Shown here piece by piece: positions 35,938-45,290 of a stretch of 64,000 nucleotides of DNA. The number at the start of each line of letters is the position of its first letter. Within the stretch, counting starts at the first letter, position 1. Position numbers and translations under genes: made by a program. Source of the DNA: Streptomyces sp. NBC_01224 (GTDB lineage: Bacteria > Actinomycetota > Actinomycetes > Streptomycetales > Streptomycetaceae). The stretch is taken from assembly GCF_036002945.1 (NCBI RefSeq), contig NZ_CP108529.1, forward strand, positions 8,551,001-8,615,000, given 5' to 3'. The notes beneath the pieces were generated by a model. That model made no database searches. It saw only the letters and a program-made list of their open reading frames with translations, and had not been told where the DNA came from.

Positions 35938-35972
35938 GGGGCAGGGGCCGTTGTCGCGGAGGCCCCTGCCCC
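35938..35972. terminator. Bidirectional terminator between NDH-2 and aldo/keto reductase genes
   Basis: GGGGCAGGGGCC (35938-35949) and GGCCCCTGCCCC (35961-35972) pair perfectly over an 11-nt loop between two convergent genes. Confidence 0.8.
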
Positions 35973-35992
35973 ACACCTGCGGGCCGGTCGAA

Positions 35993-36991
35993 TCAGCTGT
36001 TGCTCTCGTGCCCGGCCGTCAGCCCCGGGTCCCGTTCCACCACCGGGTCCAGGATGTCGTCGATGCCCTTCAGCAGCTCCGCGTCGAGTGTCACACCCGC
36101 CGCCCCGGCGTTCTCCGTCACCTGCTCGGGCCGGGAGGCGCCGATGATCGCGGCGGAGACATTGGAGTTCTGTAGCACCCAGGCGACCGCGAGCTGGGCA
36201 AGACTCAGGCCGGCCTGGTCGGCGAGCGGCCGCAGCCGCTGGACACGCTCCAGCACGTCGTCACGGAGCCAGCCGGCGACCATGCTTGCGCCTCCCTTGT
36301 CGTCCGTCGCCCGAGAGCCGGCCGGGAGCGGCGCACCGGGCTTGTACTTGCCCGTGAGGGCGCCCTGAGCGATCGGTGACCAGACGATCTGACCGATGCC
36401 CAACTCCTCGGAAGCGGGCACTACTTCGCTTTCGATGACCCGCCACAGGGCCGAGTACTGCGGCTGGTTGGAGATCAGCGGCACCTGCAGTTCGCGGGCC
36501 AGCCCATGTGCGGCGTGGAGCTGGTCGGCCGTCCATTCCGAAACGCCGATGTAGAGGGCCTTGCCGGAGCGGACGACGTCGGCGAACGCCTCCATGGTCT
36601 CTTCCAGCGGGGTCGAGTGATCGTAGCGGTGCGCCTGGTACAGGTCGACGTAATCCGTCTGCAGGCGGCGCAGCGAGTTGTCGATGGACTCCATGATGTG
36701 CTTGCGGCCGAGCCCCCGGTCGTTGTGCCCGGGACCGGTCGGGAAGTAGACCTTGGTGAACACCTCGAGTCCCTCGCGGCGCTCGTTCTTGAGCGCCCGG
36801 CCCAGGACGGCTTCGGCCCGCGTCTCGGCATAGACGTCCGCCGTGTCGAAGGTGGTGATCCCGGCGTCGAGGGCGGCGCGGATACAGGCGATCGCTGCGT
36901 CCTCCTCCACCTGGGAACCGTGGGTGAGCCAATTTCCGTAGGCGATCTCACTGATGGTCAGACCGCTGCGGCCGAGTCGGCGGAATTCCAT
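35993..36991 (-). CDS. Aldo/keto reductase (Kv-beta-like subfamily)
   Basis: 332 aa, ATG 36991 with GGGAGAG upstream. It starts MEFRRLGRSGLTISEIAYGN. Catalytic residues are placed as expected: Asp and Tyr in TFDTADVYAETRAEAVLGRA, Lys in LEVFTKVYFP, and His in DLYQAHRYDHSTPLEETMEA. NADPH-site features QIVWSPIAQGALTGKYKPGA and the C-terminal NSNVSAAIIGASRPEQVTEN are present. Substrate unknown. It is the last gene on this strand before the terminator and lies about 85 nt downstream of rho. Confidence 0.9.
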   Translation of the reverse strand: MEFRRLGRSGLTISEIAYGNWLTHGSQVEEDAAIACIRAALDAGITTFDTADVYAETRAEAVLGRALKNERREGLEVFTKVYFPTGPGHNDRGLGRKHIMESIDNSLRRLQTDYVDLYQAHRYDHSTPLEETMEAFADVVRSGKALYIGVSEWTADQLHAAHGLARELQVPLISNQPQYSALWRVIESEVVPASEELGIGQIVWSPIAQGALTGKYKPGAPLPAGSRATDDKGGASMVAGWLRDDVLERVQRLRPLADQAGLSLAQLAVAWVLQNSNVSAAIIGASRPEQVTENAGAAGVTLDAELLKGIDDILDPVVERDPGLTAGHESNS

Positions 36992-37076
36992 GTGCCTGCT
37001 CTCCCTGTGCTCGTGAGGGACGGATCGTGCAAGGGCGGTCCATGCTATTGCCCCGTCCGGCGCGGCTCGGGCAGGC

Positions 37077-38216
37077 TCAGGTATCCGGGAGGGTGCGGTG
37101 GACCGTACGGAGGAAAGCCGCGTTGTCCGGAGTGTGCCGGATTCGGTCCAGCAGTGTTTCGAGTGCCGTCTGCGGGTCCCTGGAGTGCAGCGCGCGGCGC
37201 AGTCCGCGTACCACCCGCAACTCGGCTTCCGGAACAAGGAGTTCATCGCGCCGGGTGCCGGAAGCCTGAATGTTCACGGCCGGGTAGGTGCGCCTGTCCG
37301 CCAGCGTGCGATCGAGCCGGAGTTCCATGTTGCCGGTGCTCTTCAGATCTTCGAAGAAGTAGTCGTCGGCGCGGGAGCCGGTCTCCACCAGCGCGGTGGC
37401 CAGGATGGTGAGGGAGCCGCCCTCCTCGGTGAGTCGTGCGGCACCGAAGAGCCGTTTGGGGCCGAGCAGGGCAGCCGCGTCGACGCCGCCGCTCAGGGTG
37501 CGTCCGCCCGCGGCTGACGCGTTGTTGTGGGCGCGGCACAGCCTGGTGAGGGAGTCCAGCAGGATGACGACGTCCTGGCCCTGTTCGACCAGACGCTTGG
37601 CGCGTTCGACCGCGAGTTCGGCGAGCGCGATGTGCTCCTTCGCGGGTCGGTCGAACGTCGAGGCGAGTACCTCGCCCCGTACGGACCGGCACATGTCCGT
37701 GACCTCCTCCGGGCGTTCGTCGAGCAGCACCACCATCAGATGGCACTCGGGGTGGTTGGCGGCGACGGCTGCCGCGACCTGCTGCAGCAGCACGGTTTTG
37801 CCGGTCCTGGGCGGCGCGACGATCAGTCCGCGCTGCCCCTTGGCGATCGGGGAGACCAGGTCGACGAGGCGCATGGCCGGACTGCCGGACGGTGTTTCCA
37901 GGCGCAGCCGATGCCAGGGGTGGAGCGGGGTGAGATCGCGGAAGTGGGGCCGACCGCGCAGCGCCTGCGGAGAGCGGCCGTTGACTCGTCCGACCCCGGA
38001 CAGGGTGCGGGGCCGGTCGCAGGAGCCTTCGACGACATCGCCCTTGCGCAGGCCGTGGCGGCGGATCAGGGCGGCGGAGACCTGTACGTCGCCGGGGGAG
38101 GGGTGGCCGCCACGGACGCGCAGTGCGCCGTGCCCCTGGTGCGTGATGTCGAGGAAACCGGCGGCCTCGGTGGGCAATTCCTGCTGAGCGACGGGGTGTT
38201 CGAGGGTGCTGGTCAT
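37077..38216 (-). CDS. rho: Transcription termination factor Rho, short paralogue
   Basis: 379 aa from ATG 38216. The N-terminal cold-shock-like RNA-binding domain includes FLDITHQGHGALRVRGGHPS and HGLRKGDVVEGSCDRP. The ATPase has the P-loop LIVAPPRTGKTVLLQQVA (the usual PPKAGKT lysine is arginine here), Walker B DVVILLDSLTRLCRAHN, SGGVDAAALLGPKRLFGAAR and the secondary RNA-site region GSLTILATALVETGSRADDY. The long acidic/basic insertion of the main actinobacterial Rho (usually over 600 aa) is missing, so this is a second, compact Rho. It may be used under special conditions. Palindromes upstream suggest tight control. Confidence 0.88.
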   Translation of the reverse strand: MTSTLEHPVAQQELPTEAAGFLDITHQGHGALRVRGGHPSPGDVQVSAALIRRHGLRKGDVVEGSCDRPRTLSGVGRVNGRSPQALRGRPHFRDLTPLHPWHRLRLETPSGSPAMRLVDLVSPIAKGQRGLIVAPPRTGKTVLLQQVAAAVAANHPECHLMVVLLDERPEEVTDMCRSVRGEVLASTFDRPAKEHIALAELAVERAKRLVEQGQDVVILLDSLTRLCRAHNNASAAGGRTLSGGVDAAALLGPKRLFGAARLTEEGGSLTILATALVETGSRADDYFFEDLKSTGNMELRLDRTLADRRTYPAVNIQASGTRRDELLVPEAELRVVRGLRRALHSRDPQTALETLLDRIRHTPDNAAFLRTVHRTLPDT

Positions 38217-38414
38217 GCGGGTGGTCCTTTCGCGGACATGGCGAATGAAGGGGCCCGGTCGGCATGGGGCGGAAGAGATCACGCCCCGGGCAACGGGCAG
38301 GAAAGCCCGGACGGGGAAAGTCCGTACCGGACGGGAAGAAGTGCTGCGGGAAAGCTGGATCACCGGTCAGGAAAGGACGGGCGCAGCAGCTCTACGAGAG
38401 CGAATCGGCACCGG

Positions 38415-38442
38415 CGCCTCGATTCGAGGCGTACACATGTAC
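38415..38442. promoter_or_regulatory. Tandem palindromes upstream of rho paralogue
   Basis: CGCCTCGA-T-TCGAGGCG (38415-38431) is a perfect 8-bp inverted repeat with a 1-nt centre. It directly adjoins GTACA-CA-TGTAC (38431-38442). They lie about 200 nt upstream of the rho start, where its promoter is expected, and about 150 nt upstream of the divergent GNAT gene. Confidence 0.6.
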
Positions 38443-38590
38443 CAAACGCACCCTACCACGGCGCGCGCACCGGGCCGGCGGCGACGGCTGCGATATCCGG
38501 TTGCCGCGGCGCTCGCGGAGTGATGTGGTTCTCCGGGCTGCACGCCCGCCCACCCGTCCTGACCGGCGCCCTCGGCGCGGAGGAGTCATC

Positions 38591-39472
38591 TTGTCGATAC
38601 GCATCACAGCACTGACCGACCCCGACCGTGCCGGCGCGAGCCACCGGCTGGCGTGGCTGGCGTCCGACCCCGTGGGCAGCCCCGTCGGCTCGGCCTTCCT
38701 GCGCGTCTTCACCCGTGAGGGCCAGGACCATCTCGCCGAACTGGAACTCCACGTCCACCCGGCGGAGCGCCGCAACGGCATCGGCTCACAACTGTTGGAC
38801 GCGGTCGTCGTCGCTGCCCGCGAGGAGGGTCGACGCAGCGTCATCACACAGGTCGAGGCCGGTTCCTCCGGCGATCATTTTCTGCGGGCCAAGGGGCTGC
38901 GCAAGGTCCTCACCCTGACGTACGCCCGCCTACCGCTGGCGAAGGCCGACACCGGAGCTCTCCGCAGGATCGTCGGACAGCCGCATCCGGGCTACCGGCT
39001 GGTGTCCTGGGACGGCACCGTCCCGCACGACCTTGCGCCGACGTTTGCCGCGTCGCGCCGCGCCATGGACGACATGCCCATGGACGACACCGACTACGGC
39101 ACGGTCGTCTGGGACGTGGACCGGGTCCGGGCCGCCGCGGCCGCCGTCGCGGCACGCGGCGAGCTGCTCCACACCGTTGCCGCCGTCGACGAGTCCGACT
39201 CCACGATCGCGGGCTTCACCGAACTGGTCTTCCCGGGCGACGGAAAGGGCGACGGCCAGCACTACGGCACCGGAGTCCTCCCCGAACACCGGGGGCACGG
39301 CCTCGCACGGTGGATGAAGGCGCAGTCCATCCTGCAGGCCCGCGAACGCCACCCGGGCCTCGACGGGCTGCTGGCGGACACCGCAGACAGCAACACGTAC
39401 ATGCGGAGTGTCAATGACGCGCTCGGCTACGAGCCGACGCACAAGTCGGTCGAGTACCAGCTCGATCTCTAG
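38591..39472 (+). CDS. Double GNAT-domain acetyltransferase
   Basis: 293 aa starting at TTG 38591, chosen because GGAGGAG lies 6 nt upstream and the protein begins at the first GNAT strand (LSIRITALTDPDR). The first domain has HLAELELHVHPAERRNGIGS with the acetyl-CoA loop RRNGIG. The second has GQHYGTGVLPEHRGHGLARW with the loop EHRGHG, then the conserved DTADSNTYMRSVNDALGYEP. The two-domain form resembles mycothiol synthase relatives and other actinobacterial tandem GNAT proteins, but the substrate is unknown. A hairpin follows at 39495. Confidence 0.85.
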   Translation: MSIRITALTDPDRAGASHRLAWLASDPVGSPVGSAFLRVFTREGQDHLAELELHVHPAERRNGIGSQLLDAVVVAAREEGRRSVITQVEAGSSGDHFLRAKGLRKVLTLTYARLPLAKADTGALRRIVGQPHPGYRLVSWDGTVPHDLAPTFAASRRAMDDMPMDDTDYGTVVWDVDRVRAAAAAVAARGELLHTVAAVDESDSTIAGFTELVFPGDGKGDGQHYGTGVLPEHRGHGLARWMKAQSILQARERHPGLDGLLADTADSNTYMRSVNDALGYEPTHKSVEYQLDL

Positions 39473-39494
39473 CTCCTGTCGTCGAACTGCCGTC

Positions 39495-39519
39495 GTCGCG
39501 CGCAGGGCGGCCGCGCGAC
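39495..39519. terminator. Hairpin between convergent GNAT and meaB genes
   Basis: GTCGCGCG (39495-39502) pairs with CGCGCGAC (39512-39519) over a 9-nt loop in the 67-nt gap between convergent genes. Confidence 0.6.
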
Positions 39520-39539
39520 ATCCGGTCTCGCGTCGCCGG

Positions 39540-40559
39540 TCACCCCCCAGGGGCACCGCCCTCCGCCGCCGGGGTCGTGCCCCGGAACGCCCCCAGGATC
39601 TGCTCGGCCGCCAGTGTGGCCGTCAACTCGCCGTCCCGTACCCGTTGTTCGAGCGCCGGAGTGAGCGCGCGCACCTCCGGATGGCCGCGCAGGCTCTCCA
39701 GCAGCTCGTCCCGCACCATCGTCCAGGTCCAGTCGACCTGCTGGTCACGTCGTTTCGCGGCGAGCCGGCCGGTCGATTCGAGCAGCACACGGTGCTGCTC
39801 CAGCCGCTCCCACAGCGTCTCGAGACCGGTCGACTCCCGGGCGCTGCAGGTGAGTACCGGAGGCGTCCAGGCCGCGTCGACCGGGTGCATCAGCCGCAGT
39901 GCGCCCGCCAGTTCGCGCGCGGCCGCTCGTGCGTCACGCTCGTGCGGGCCGTCCGCCTTGTTGACCGCGATGGCGTCCGCCAGCTCCAGGACGCCCTTCT
40001 TGATGCCCTGGAGCTGATCGCCCGTACGGGCCAGGGTCAGCAGCAGAAACGTGTCGACCATATTGGCCACCGCCGTCTCCGACTGACCGACGCCGACCGT
40101 CTCCACCAGCACAACGTCGTACCCCGCGGCCTCCATCACCACGATGGACTCCCGGGTCGCCTTGGCCACCCCGCCGAGCGTCCCGGCGGTCGGAGAAGGA
40201 CGTACGAACGCCGCGGGGTCCACCGCGAGCTGCTCCATCCTGGTCTTGTCGCCCAGGATGGAGCCGCCGGTACGGCTGGAGGAGGGATCGACGGCCAGCA
40301 CCGCGACCCGGTGAGCGAGCCCGGTGAGCATCGTGCCGAGCGCGTCGATGAACGTGGACTTCCCGACCCCCGGCACGCCGCTGATCCCGATGCGCCGGGC
40401 GTTCCCCGAGTGCGGCAGCAGCTCGCGCAGCAACTGCTGGGCCAGCGCCCGGTGATCGGGGCGGGTGGACTCGACGAGAGTGATCGCGCGCGCGATGTAC
40501 GCCCGCTTCCCGTCGAGCACCCCCTTCACATAGCTGTCGATGTCGATCTTCGGAGGCAT
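39540..40559 (-). CDS. meaB: Methylmalonyl-CoA mutase-associated GTPase
   Basis: 339 aa of the MeaB/ArgK G3E family. The P-loop RIGISGVPGVGKSTFIDALG, switch region VLAVDPSSSRTGGSILGDKT, Walker B-like DVVLVETVGVGQSE and specificity motif NKADG (VNKADGPHERDARAAARELA) are all present. It protects and reloads the adenosylcobalamin cofactor of the mutase. It lies 12 nt downstream of mutB on the same strand, closing the operon. Confidence 0.94.
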   Translation of the reverse strand: MPPKIDIDSYVKGVLDGKRAYIARAITLVESTRPDHRALAQQLLRELLPHSGNARRIGISGVPGVGKSTFIDALGTMLTGLAHRVAVLAVDPSSSRTGGSILGDKTRMEQLAVDPAAFVRPSPTAGTLGGVAKATRESIVVMEAAGYDVVLVETVGVGQSETAVANMVDTFLLLTLARTGDQLQGIKKGVLELADAIAVNKADGPHERDARAAARELAGALRLMHPVDAAWTPPVLTCSARESTGLETLWERLEQHRVLLESTGRLAAKRRDQQVDWTWTMVRDELLESLRGHPEVRALTPALEQRVRDGELTATLAAEQILGAFRGTTPAAEGGAPGG

Positions 40560-40571
40560 CGGGTCAGCGGC

Positions 40572-42773
40572 TCACAGCTCGTGGCCGAGCGCGGCACCGA
40601 GCCGCGTCACCAGGTCGTACGCGGCATCCGGAATCACGGTGCCGGGCGGGAACACCGCCGTCGCCCCCGCCTCGTGCAACGCCTCGACGTCCTGCGGCGG
40701 AATCACCCCGCCCACCACGATCATGATGTCGTCGCGGCCCTCGGCTGCCAGTTCCTCGCGGAGCGCCGGTACGAGGGTGAGGTGCCCGGCGGCCAGCGAG
40801 GAGACGCCCACGACGTGCACGTCCGCCTCCACCGCCTGCCGCGCCACCTCGGCCGGCGTCTGGAACAGCGGGCCGACGTCGACGTCGAAGCCCAGGTCGG
40901 CAAAGGCCGTCGAGATCACCTTCTGGCCGCGATCGTGGCCGTCCTGCCCCATCTTGGCGACCAGGATGCGCGGACGGCGCCCCTCGGCCTCCTCGAACTG
41001 GTCCACCAGCGCCCGGGTCCGGTCCACGGAAGGGGATTCACCTGCCTCGTTGCGGTACACACCGGAGATCGTACGGATCTGGCCCGCATGCCTCCCGTAC
41101 ACCTTCTCCAGGGCGTCCGAGATCTCGCCCACGGTCGCCATCGCGCGTGCCGCGTCGACGGCGAGCGCCAGCAGATTGCCTTCGAGACCGGGGCCGGGGG
41201 CCCGCTCGGCCGCCGCCGTCAGCGCCCGCAGCGCGGCCTGGCACGCGGACTCGTCGCGCTCCTCGCGCAGCCGGCGCAGCTTCTCGATCTGCTGGGTGCG
41301 CACCGAGGAATTGTCGACCTTGAGCACATCGATCTGCTCGTCGGTCTCCACCCGGTACTTGTTGACCCCGATCACCGGCTGGCGCCCGGAGTCGATGCGC
41401 GCCTGGGTACGGGCCGCGGCCTCCTCGACCCTGAGCTTCGGGATGCCCGCGTCGATGGCCTGCGCCATGCCGCCCGCCGCCTCGACCTCCTGGATGTGCT
41501 GCCAGGCCCGGCGCGCCAGGTCGTACGTCAGCCGCTCCACGTACGCGCTGCCGCCCCACGGGTCGATGACCCGGCCGGTGCCCGACTCCTGCTGGAGCAG
41601 CAGTTGGGTGTTCCGGGCGATCCGCGCCGAGAAGTCCGTGGGCAGGGCGAGGGCCTCGTCGAGCGCGTTGGTGTGCAGCGACTGGGTGTGCCCCTGGGTC
41701 GCGGCCATCGCCTCCACGCAGGTCCGCGTGACGTTGTTGAACACGTCCTGCGCGGTCAGCGACCACCCCGACGTCTGTGAATGGGTACGCAGGGACAGCG
41801 ACTTGGCGTTCTTCGGCTCGAACTCCTTGACCAGCTTGGACCAGAGCAGCCGGGCCGCCCGCAACTTCGCGATTTCCATGAAGAAGTTCATGCCGATCGC
41901 CCAGAAGAACGACAGCCGCGGTGCGAACGCGTCCACGTCAAGACCGGCGTCCCGCCCGGCCCGCAGGTACTCCACCCCGTCCGCGAGGGTGTACGCCAGC
42001 TCCAGATCGGCTGTCGCACCCGCCTCCTGGATGTGATAGCCGGAGATGGAGATCGAGTTGTAGCGCGGCATCTTCTGCGAGGTGTACGCGAAGATGTCGG
42101 AGATGATCCGCATCGAGGGCTTCGGCGGATAGATGTACGTGTTGCGGACCATGAACTCCTTCAGAATGTCGTTCTGAATGGTCCCGGCCAGCTTTTCTGG
42201 TCCGACGCCCTGTTCCTCGGCGGCCACGATGTACAGCGCGAGTACGGGAAGCACCGCGCCGTTCATCGTCATGGAAACCGACATCCTGTCCAGCGGAATG
42301 CCGTCGAAGAGCTGACGCATGTCGTAGATCGAGTCGATCGCCACGCCGGCCATGCCGACGTCGCCGGTCACCCGCGGGTGGTCGCTGTCGTAGCCGCGGT
42401 GGGTCGGCAGGTCGAAGGCGACGGAGAGGCCCTTCTGTCCGGCCGCGAGGTTGCGGCGGTAGAAGGCGTTGGACTCCTCGGCGGTGGAGAACCCTGCGTA
42501 CTGCCGGATCGTCCAGGGCTGGTTGACGTACATCGTCGGATAAGGGCCCCGCAGATACGGGGCCATGCCCGGATATGTACCGAGGAAGTCGAGCCCCTCC
42601 AGGTCGCGCCCGGTGTACAGCGGCTTGACCGTGATGCCTTCCGGGGTCTCCCACAGCAGGTCGCCGTCGGAACTGCCGGCGGACTCCTTCACCGAGGCGC
42701 GCCACTGGTCCTCGGACACCTCGGCGGCGCCGCCGGGTCCGAGCTCGATGTCGGAGAAGTCAGGGATACGCAT
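40572..42773 (-). CDS. mutB: Methylmalonyl-CoA mutase large (catalytic) subunit
   Basis: 733 aa from ATG 42773, which shares one base with the mutA stop (TAATG). The TIM-barrel domain has YPTMYVNQPWTIRQYAGFST and GLSVAFDLPTHRGYDSDHPR, with catalytic tyrosine and histidine positions conserved. The C-terminal cobalamin domain has the base-off motif KMGQDGHDRGQKVISTAFAD (DxHxxG) and GVSSLAAGHLTLVPALREEL. It interconverts methylmalonyl-CoA and succinyl-CoA and supplies precursors for polyketides or propionate metabolism in Streptomyces. A complete gene. Confidence 0.96.
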   Translation of the reverse strand: MRIPDFSDIELGPGGAAEVSEDQWRASVKESAGSSDGDLLWETPEGITVKPLYTGRDLEGLDFLGTYPGMAPYLRGPYPTMYVNQPWTIRQYAGFSTAEESNAFYRRNLAAGQKGLSVAFDLPTHRGYDSDHPRVTGDVGMAGVAIDSIYDMRQLFDGIPLDRMSVSMTMNGAVLPVLALYIVAAEEQGVGPEKLAGTIQNDILKEFMVRNTYIYPPKPSMRIISDIFAYTSQKMPRYNSISISGYHIQEAGATADLELAYTLADGVEYLRAGRDAGLDVDAFAPRLSFFWAIGMNFFMEIAKLRAARLLWSKLVKEFEPKNAKSLSLRTHSQTSGWSLTAQDVFNNVTRTCVEAMAATQGHTQSLHTNALDEALALPTDFSARIARNTQLLLQQESGTGRVIDPWGGSAYVERLTYDLARRAWQHIQEVEAAGGMAQAIDAGIPKLRVEEAAARTQARIDSGRQPVIGVNKYRVETDEQIDVLKVDNSSVRTQQIEKLRRLREERDESACQAALRALTAAAERAPGPGLEGNLLALAVDAARAMATVGEISDALEKVYGRHAGQIRTISGVYRNEAGESPSVDRTRALVDQFEEAEGRRPRILVAKMGQDGHDRGQKVISTAFADLGFDVDVGPLFQTPAEVARQAVEADVHVVGVSSLAAGHLTLVPALREELAAEGRDDIMIVVGGVIPPQDVEALHEAGATAVFPPGTVIPDAAYDLVTRLGAALGHEL

Positions 42774-44638
42774 TACGCCACACCCATACGGTCGAGAAGG
42801 GAAGAGAGCACGGCCACCACATCGGAGCCCGCGAAGACGTACTCGTCGACACCGGTGTACTCGCCGGGTCCGCCCGCGAGGAACACTCGCTGGGCGCCGG
42901 CCGAGCCCAGCGCCTCGGCGACCGCCCCGGCCTGCTCGGCGTAGAGCGTGTCGCTGGAGCAGAGGCACGCCACGGTGGCTCCGCCGGCCCTGAATGCGTC
43001 GGCGGCCGTTGCCGCGTCTACCGAGACCGGGTCGTGGACCGGTTCGATCCCGCCGGCCTGGAACAGGTTCGAGGCGAACGACGCCCGCGCGGTGTGGGCC
43101 GCGGCCGGTCCGAGCGCGGCGAGGAACACCCGGGGCCGTTGCCCTGTCGCCGCGAGATGGGCGTCCGACCGGGCGCGCAGCACCTCGAAAGCCTCGTCAC
43201 GACGGACCCTGGGCAGACCGCCCGATCCCATGGCGGGCACCTCGACGGGGGCCGCCTCGCGCTCCACCGCGCGCTCCGCCAGCTGCGGGAACTCACTGAC
43301 CCCGGTGACCGGCTCCTTGCGTCGCGCCAGATCCTTGCTGCGTGCTGCCCAGGTGGCCGCGAGACGCGCGCCGATCATTCCCGAGCGCAAGGCGGCCTCC
43401 TGACCGCCCGACCGCTCGATCTCCTGGAAGAACGCCCAGGCGGCGTCGGCGAGTTCGGCGGTGAGCCGCTCCACGTACCAGGAGCCGCCAGCCGGGTCGA
43501 TCACCCGGGCCAGATGCGACTCCTCCAGCAGGATCGTCGACGTATTGCGGGCGATGCGCCGGGCGAACGCGTCCGGCAGCCCCAGCGCGTGATCGAACGG
43601 CAGCACGGTGACGGAGTCGGCCCCGCCGACACCCGCGCCCAGACATGCCAGCGTCGTCCGCAGCATGTTCACCCAGGGATCGCGCCGCGTCATCATCACC
43701 GAGGACGTCACCGCGTGCTGGCGCTGCGCCCCGGCGTCGGCGGCCCCGCACACCTCGGCCACCCGGGCCCACAGCCGTCGAGCGGCCCGCAGCTTGGCGA
43801 TGGTCAGGAACTGATCGGCCGTCGCTGCGTACCGGAACTCCATCTGCGCGCAGGCCTCTTCGACACAGAGCCCGGCCTCCGTCAGCGCCCGCAGATAGGC
43901 GACACCTGTCGCCAGCGAAGCGCCCAGCTCCTCGGCCGCCGAGCCGCCGGCCTCGTGGTACGGCAGGGCGTCGACGGTCAGGGCCCGCAATCCGGGATAC
44001 TCCTGCGCGCACCGCTGTGCCCAGTGGACCGCCGCCGTCAGGGCGGGTTCGGCGCCGCTGCGGGCGGCCTGCCCGAGCGGGTCGGCGCCGAGGTTGCCGC
44101 GTGCGGTCCGCGCACCGACGCCCCGCTCCGCGTAGAGCCGCAGCAACTCCGTCGCCGCAGCGTCGAATTCGCCTCCGGCGTCCAGCACCACGGGAGCCAG
44201 ATCGAGATATACGCCGTCCAGCGCCCCCGCCAGGGCGGACACCGGAACGCCGCCGGTACCGCCCACGGTCAGCCACAGCGAGGTGACACCGTTCTCCAGA
44301 TCGGCGAGCACCGCCTCGTTGAGACGCGCAGGATCAGACAGGGTGTGCCGCTGTCGTACGTCCCACCCGCCCGCCGCGTTGCCCTCGGCCTTGCCGCCGC
44401 GGGTGAAGGGGGCGAAGCCCGGATATCCGGCATCGGGCGCGCTGTCGCGCGAGGTGTAGAGGGGGCGGGTGATGAGCCCGTCCTCCACCGTGGTGGACAG
44501 TGCTTCCTCGGCGGCCGAACCCGCGACATCCTTGCCCGATTTGCGCAGCACGCCTTCGACAAGGCTTTGCCACTGCTCATGGGCGGGGTGAGGGAATTCG
44601 GCGGCCAACGAAAGCCCGTCGGCAGGCAGGACCGTCAT
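42773..44638 (-). CDS. mutA: Methylmalonyl-CoA mutase small subunit
   Basis: 621 aa. It has the mutase barrel with LITRPLYTSRDSAPDAGYPG, the mid-barrel DALPYHEAGGSAAEELGASL, ADQFLTIAKLRAARRLWARV and RIARNTSTILLEESHLARVI. The C-terminal B12-like domain lacks the DxHxxG cobalamin histidine (it reads LAALGPAAAHTARASFASNL), as normal for the non-catalytic MutA. It forms the heterodimer with MutB. It is the first gene of mutA-mutB-meaB and diverges from the molybdenum regulator gene 200 nt away. Confidence 0.94.
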   Translation of the reverse strand: MTVLPADGLSLAAEFPHPAHEQWQSLVEGVLRKSGKDVAGSAAEEALSTTVEDGLITRPLYTSRDSAPDAGYPGFAPFTRGGKAEGNAAGGWDVRQRHTLSDPARLNEAVLADLENGVTSLWLTVGGTGGVPVSALAGALDGVYLDLAPVVLDAGGEFDAAATELLRLYAERGVGARTARGNLGADPLGQAARSGAEPALTAAVHWAQRCAQEYPGLRALTVDALPYHEAGGSAAEELGASLATGVAYLRALTEAGLCVEEACAQMEFRYAATADQFLTIAKLRAARRLWARVAEVCGAADAGAQRQHAVTSSVMMTRRDPWVNMLRTTLACLGAGVGGADSVTVLPFDHALGLPDAFARRIARNTSTILLEESHLARVIDPAGGSWYVERLTAELADAAWAFFQEIERSGGQEAALRSGMIGARLAATWAARSKDLARRKEPVTGVSEFPQLAERAVEREAAPVEVPAMGSGGLPRVRRDEAFEVLRARSDAHLAATGQRPRVFLAALGPAAAHTARASFASNLFQAGGIEPVHDPVSVDAATAADAFRAGGATVACLCSSDTLYAEQAGAVAEALGSAGAQRVFLAGGPGEYTGVDEYVFAGSDVVAVLSSLLDRMGVA

Positions 44639-44808
44639 GCCCAGATGCTAGGTCAGGTCTCAGACGAGCAGCAGGGGCTCAGTCTGTGACCTTGCCCTCT
44701 CCGAGCGCACTTGATCCTTCACACACCGTCGCGTACCCGGCGTGGCTCCGGTGATTTGGCGCTTCCTCCAATGCACCTGGTATTTGCTCCATAGATCGGC
44801 TGTACGGA

Positions 44809-44838
44809 TTGCAGTTGCGAGATCAATCCGAATATCTT
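44809..44838 (+). promoter_or_regulatory. Promoter of the HTH-Mop gene, predicted leaderless
   Basis: TTGCAG (44809) and TATCTT (44833-44838) are separated by 18 nt. The expected transcription start falls at or within a base of the ATG at 44846, and no ribosome site is present, so the mRNA is probably leaderless. Confidence 0.6.
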
Positions 44839-44845
44839 GTCGCAC

Positions 44846-45241
44846 ATGCAGTCCTACACAATCGGGCAGGCGGCGCGTCTGCTGGGGGTCAGCCCCGATA
44901 CGGCCCGTCGCTGGGCGGACGCCGGAAGGGTCGCGACCCACCGTGACGAAGGCGGCCGCAGGCTCATCGACGGCCGTGATCTGGCCGCGTTCTCCATCGA
45001 GATCGGCCAGGGCGGGGGAGGCGAGGACGAGAGCTCGTACACGTCGGCCCGCAACGCCTTCCCGGGCATCGTCACCGGAGTGAAGCTCGGCGATGTCGCG
45101 GCCCAGGTCGAGATCCAGGCAGGCCCGCACCGGCTGGTGTCGCTGCTCACCCGGGAGGCCGTCGAGGAACTCGGCCTGGAGGTCGGCATGCAGGCCACCG
45201 CTCGTGTGAAGTCCACCAACGTGCACATCGACCGCGTCTGA
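44846..45241 (+). CDS. HTH-Mop molybdate-responsive regulator/molbindin
   Basis: 131 aa. Residues 1-50 are a MerR/excisionase-type helix-turn-helix (YTIGQAARLLGVSPDTARRW, then RVATHRDEGGRRLIDGRDLA). Residues about 65-131 are a Mop/TOBE molybdate-binding domain with the hallmark SARNAFPGIVTGVKLGDVAA and ending ARVKSTNVHIDRV. This fusion is widespread in actinobacteria next to modABC and is thought to couple molybdate level to uptake. ATG 44846 is preferred over TTG 44837 because the promoter places the transcript start there. modA begins 49 nt after its stop. Confidence 0.87.
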   Translation: MQSYTIGQAARLLGVSPDTARRWADAGRVATHRDEGGRRLIDGRDLAAFSIEIGQGGGGEDESSYTSARNAFPGIVTGVKLGDVAAQVEIQAGPHRLVSLLTREAVEELGLEVGMQATARVKSTNVHIDRV

Positions 45242-45290
45242 TCGCGCATCACCTGCGACGCACATCAACTTCAAGGAGCCCCCCGTCAAC

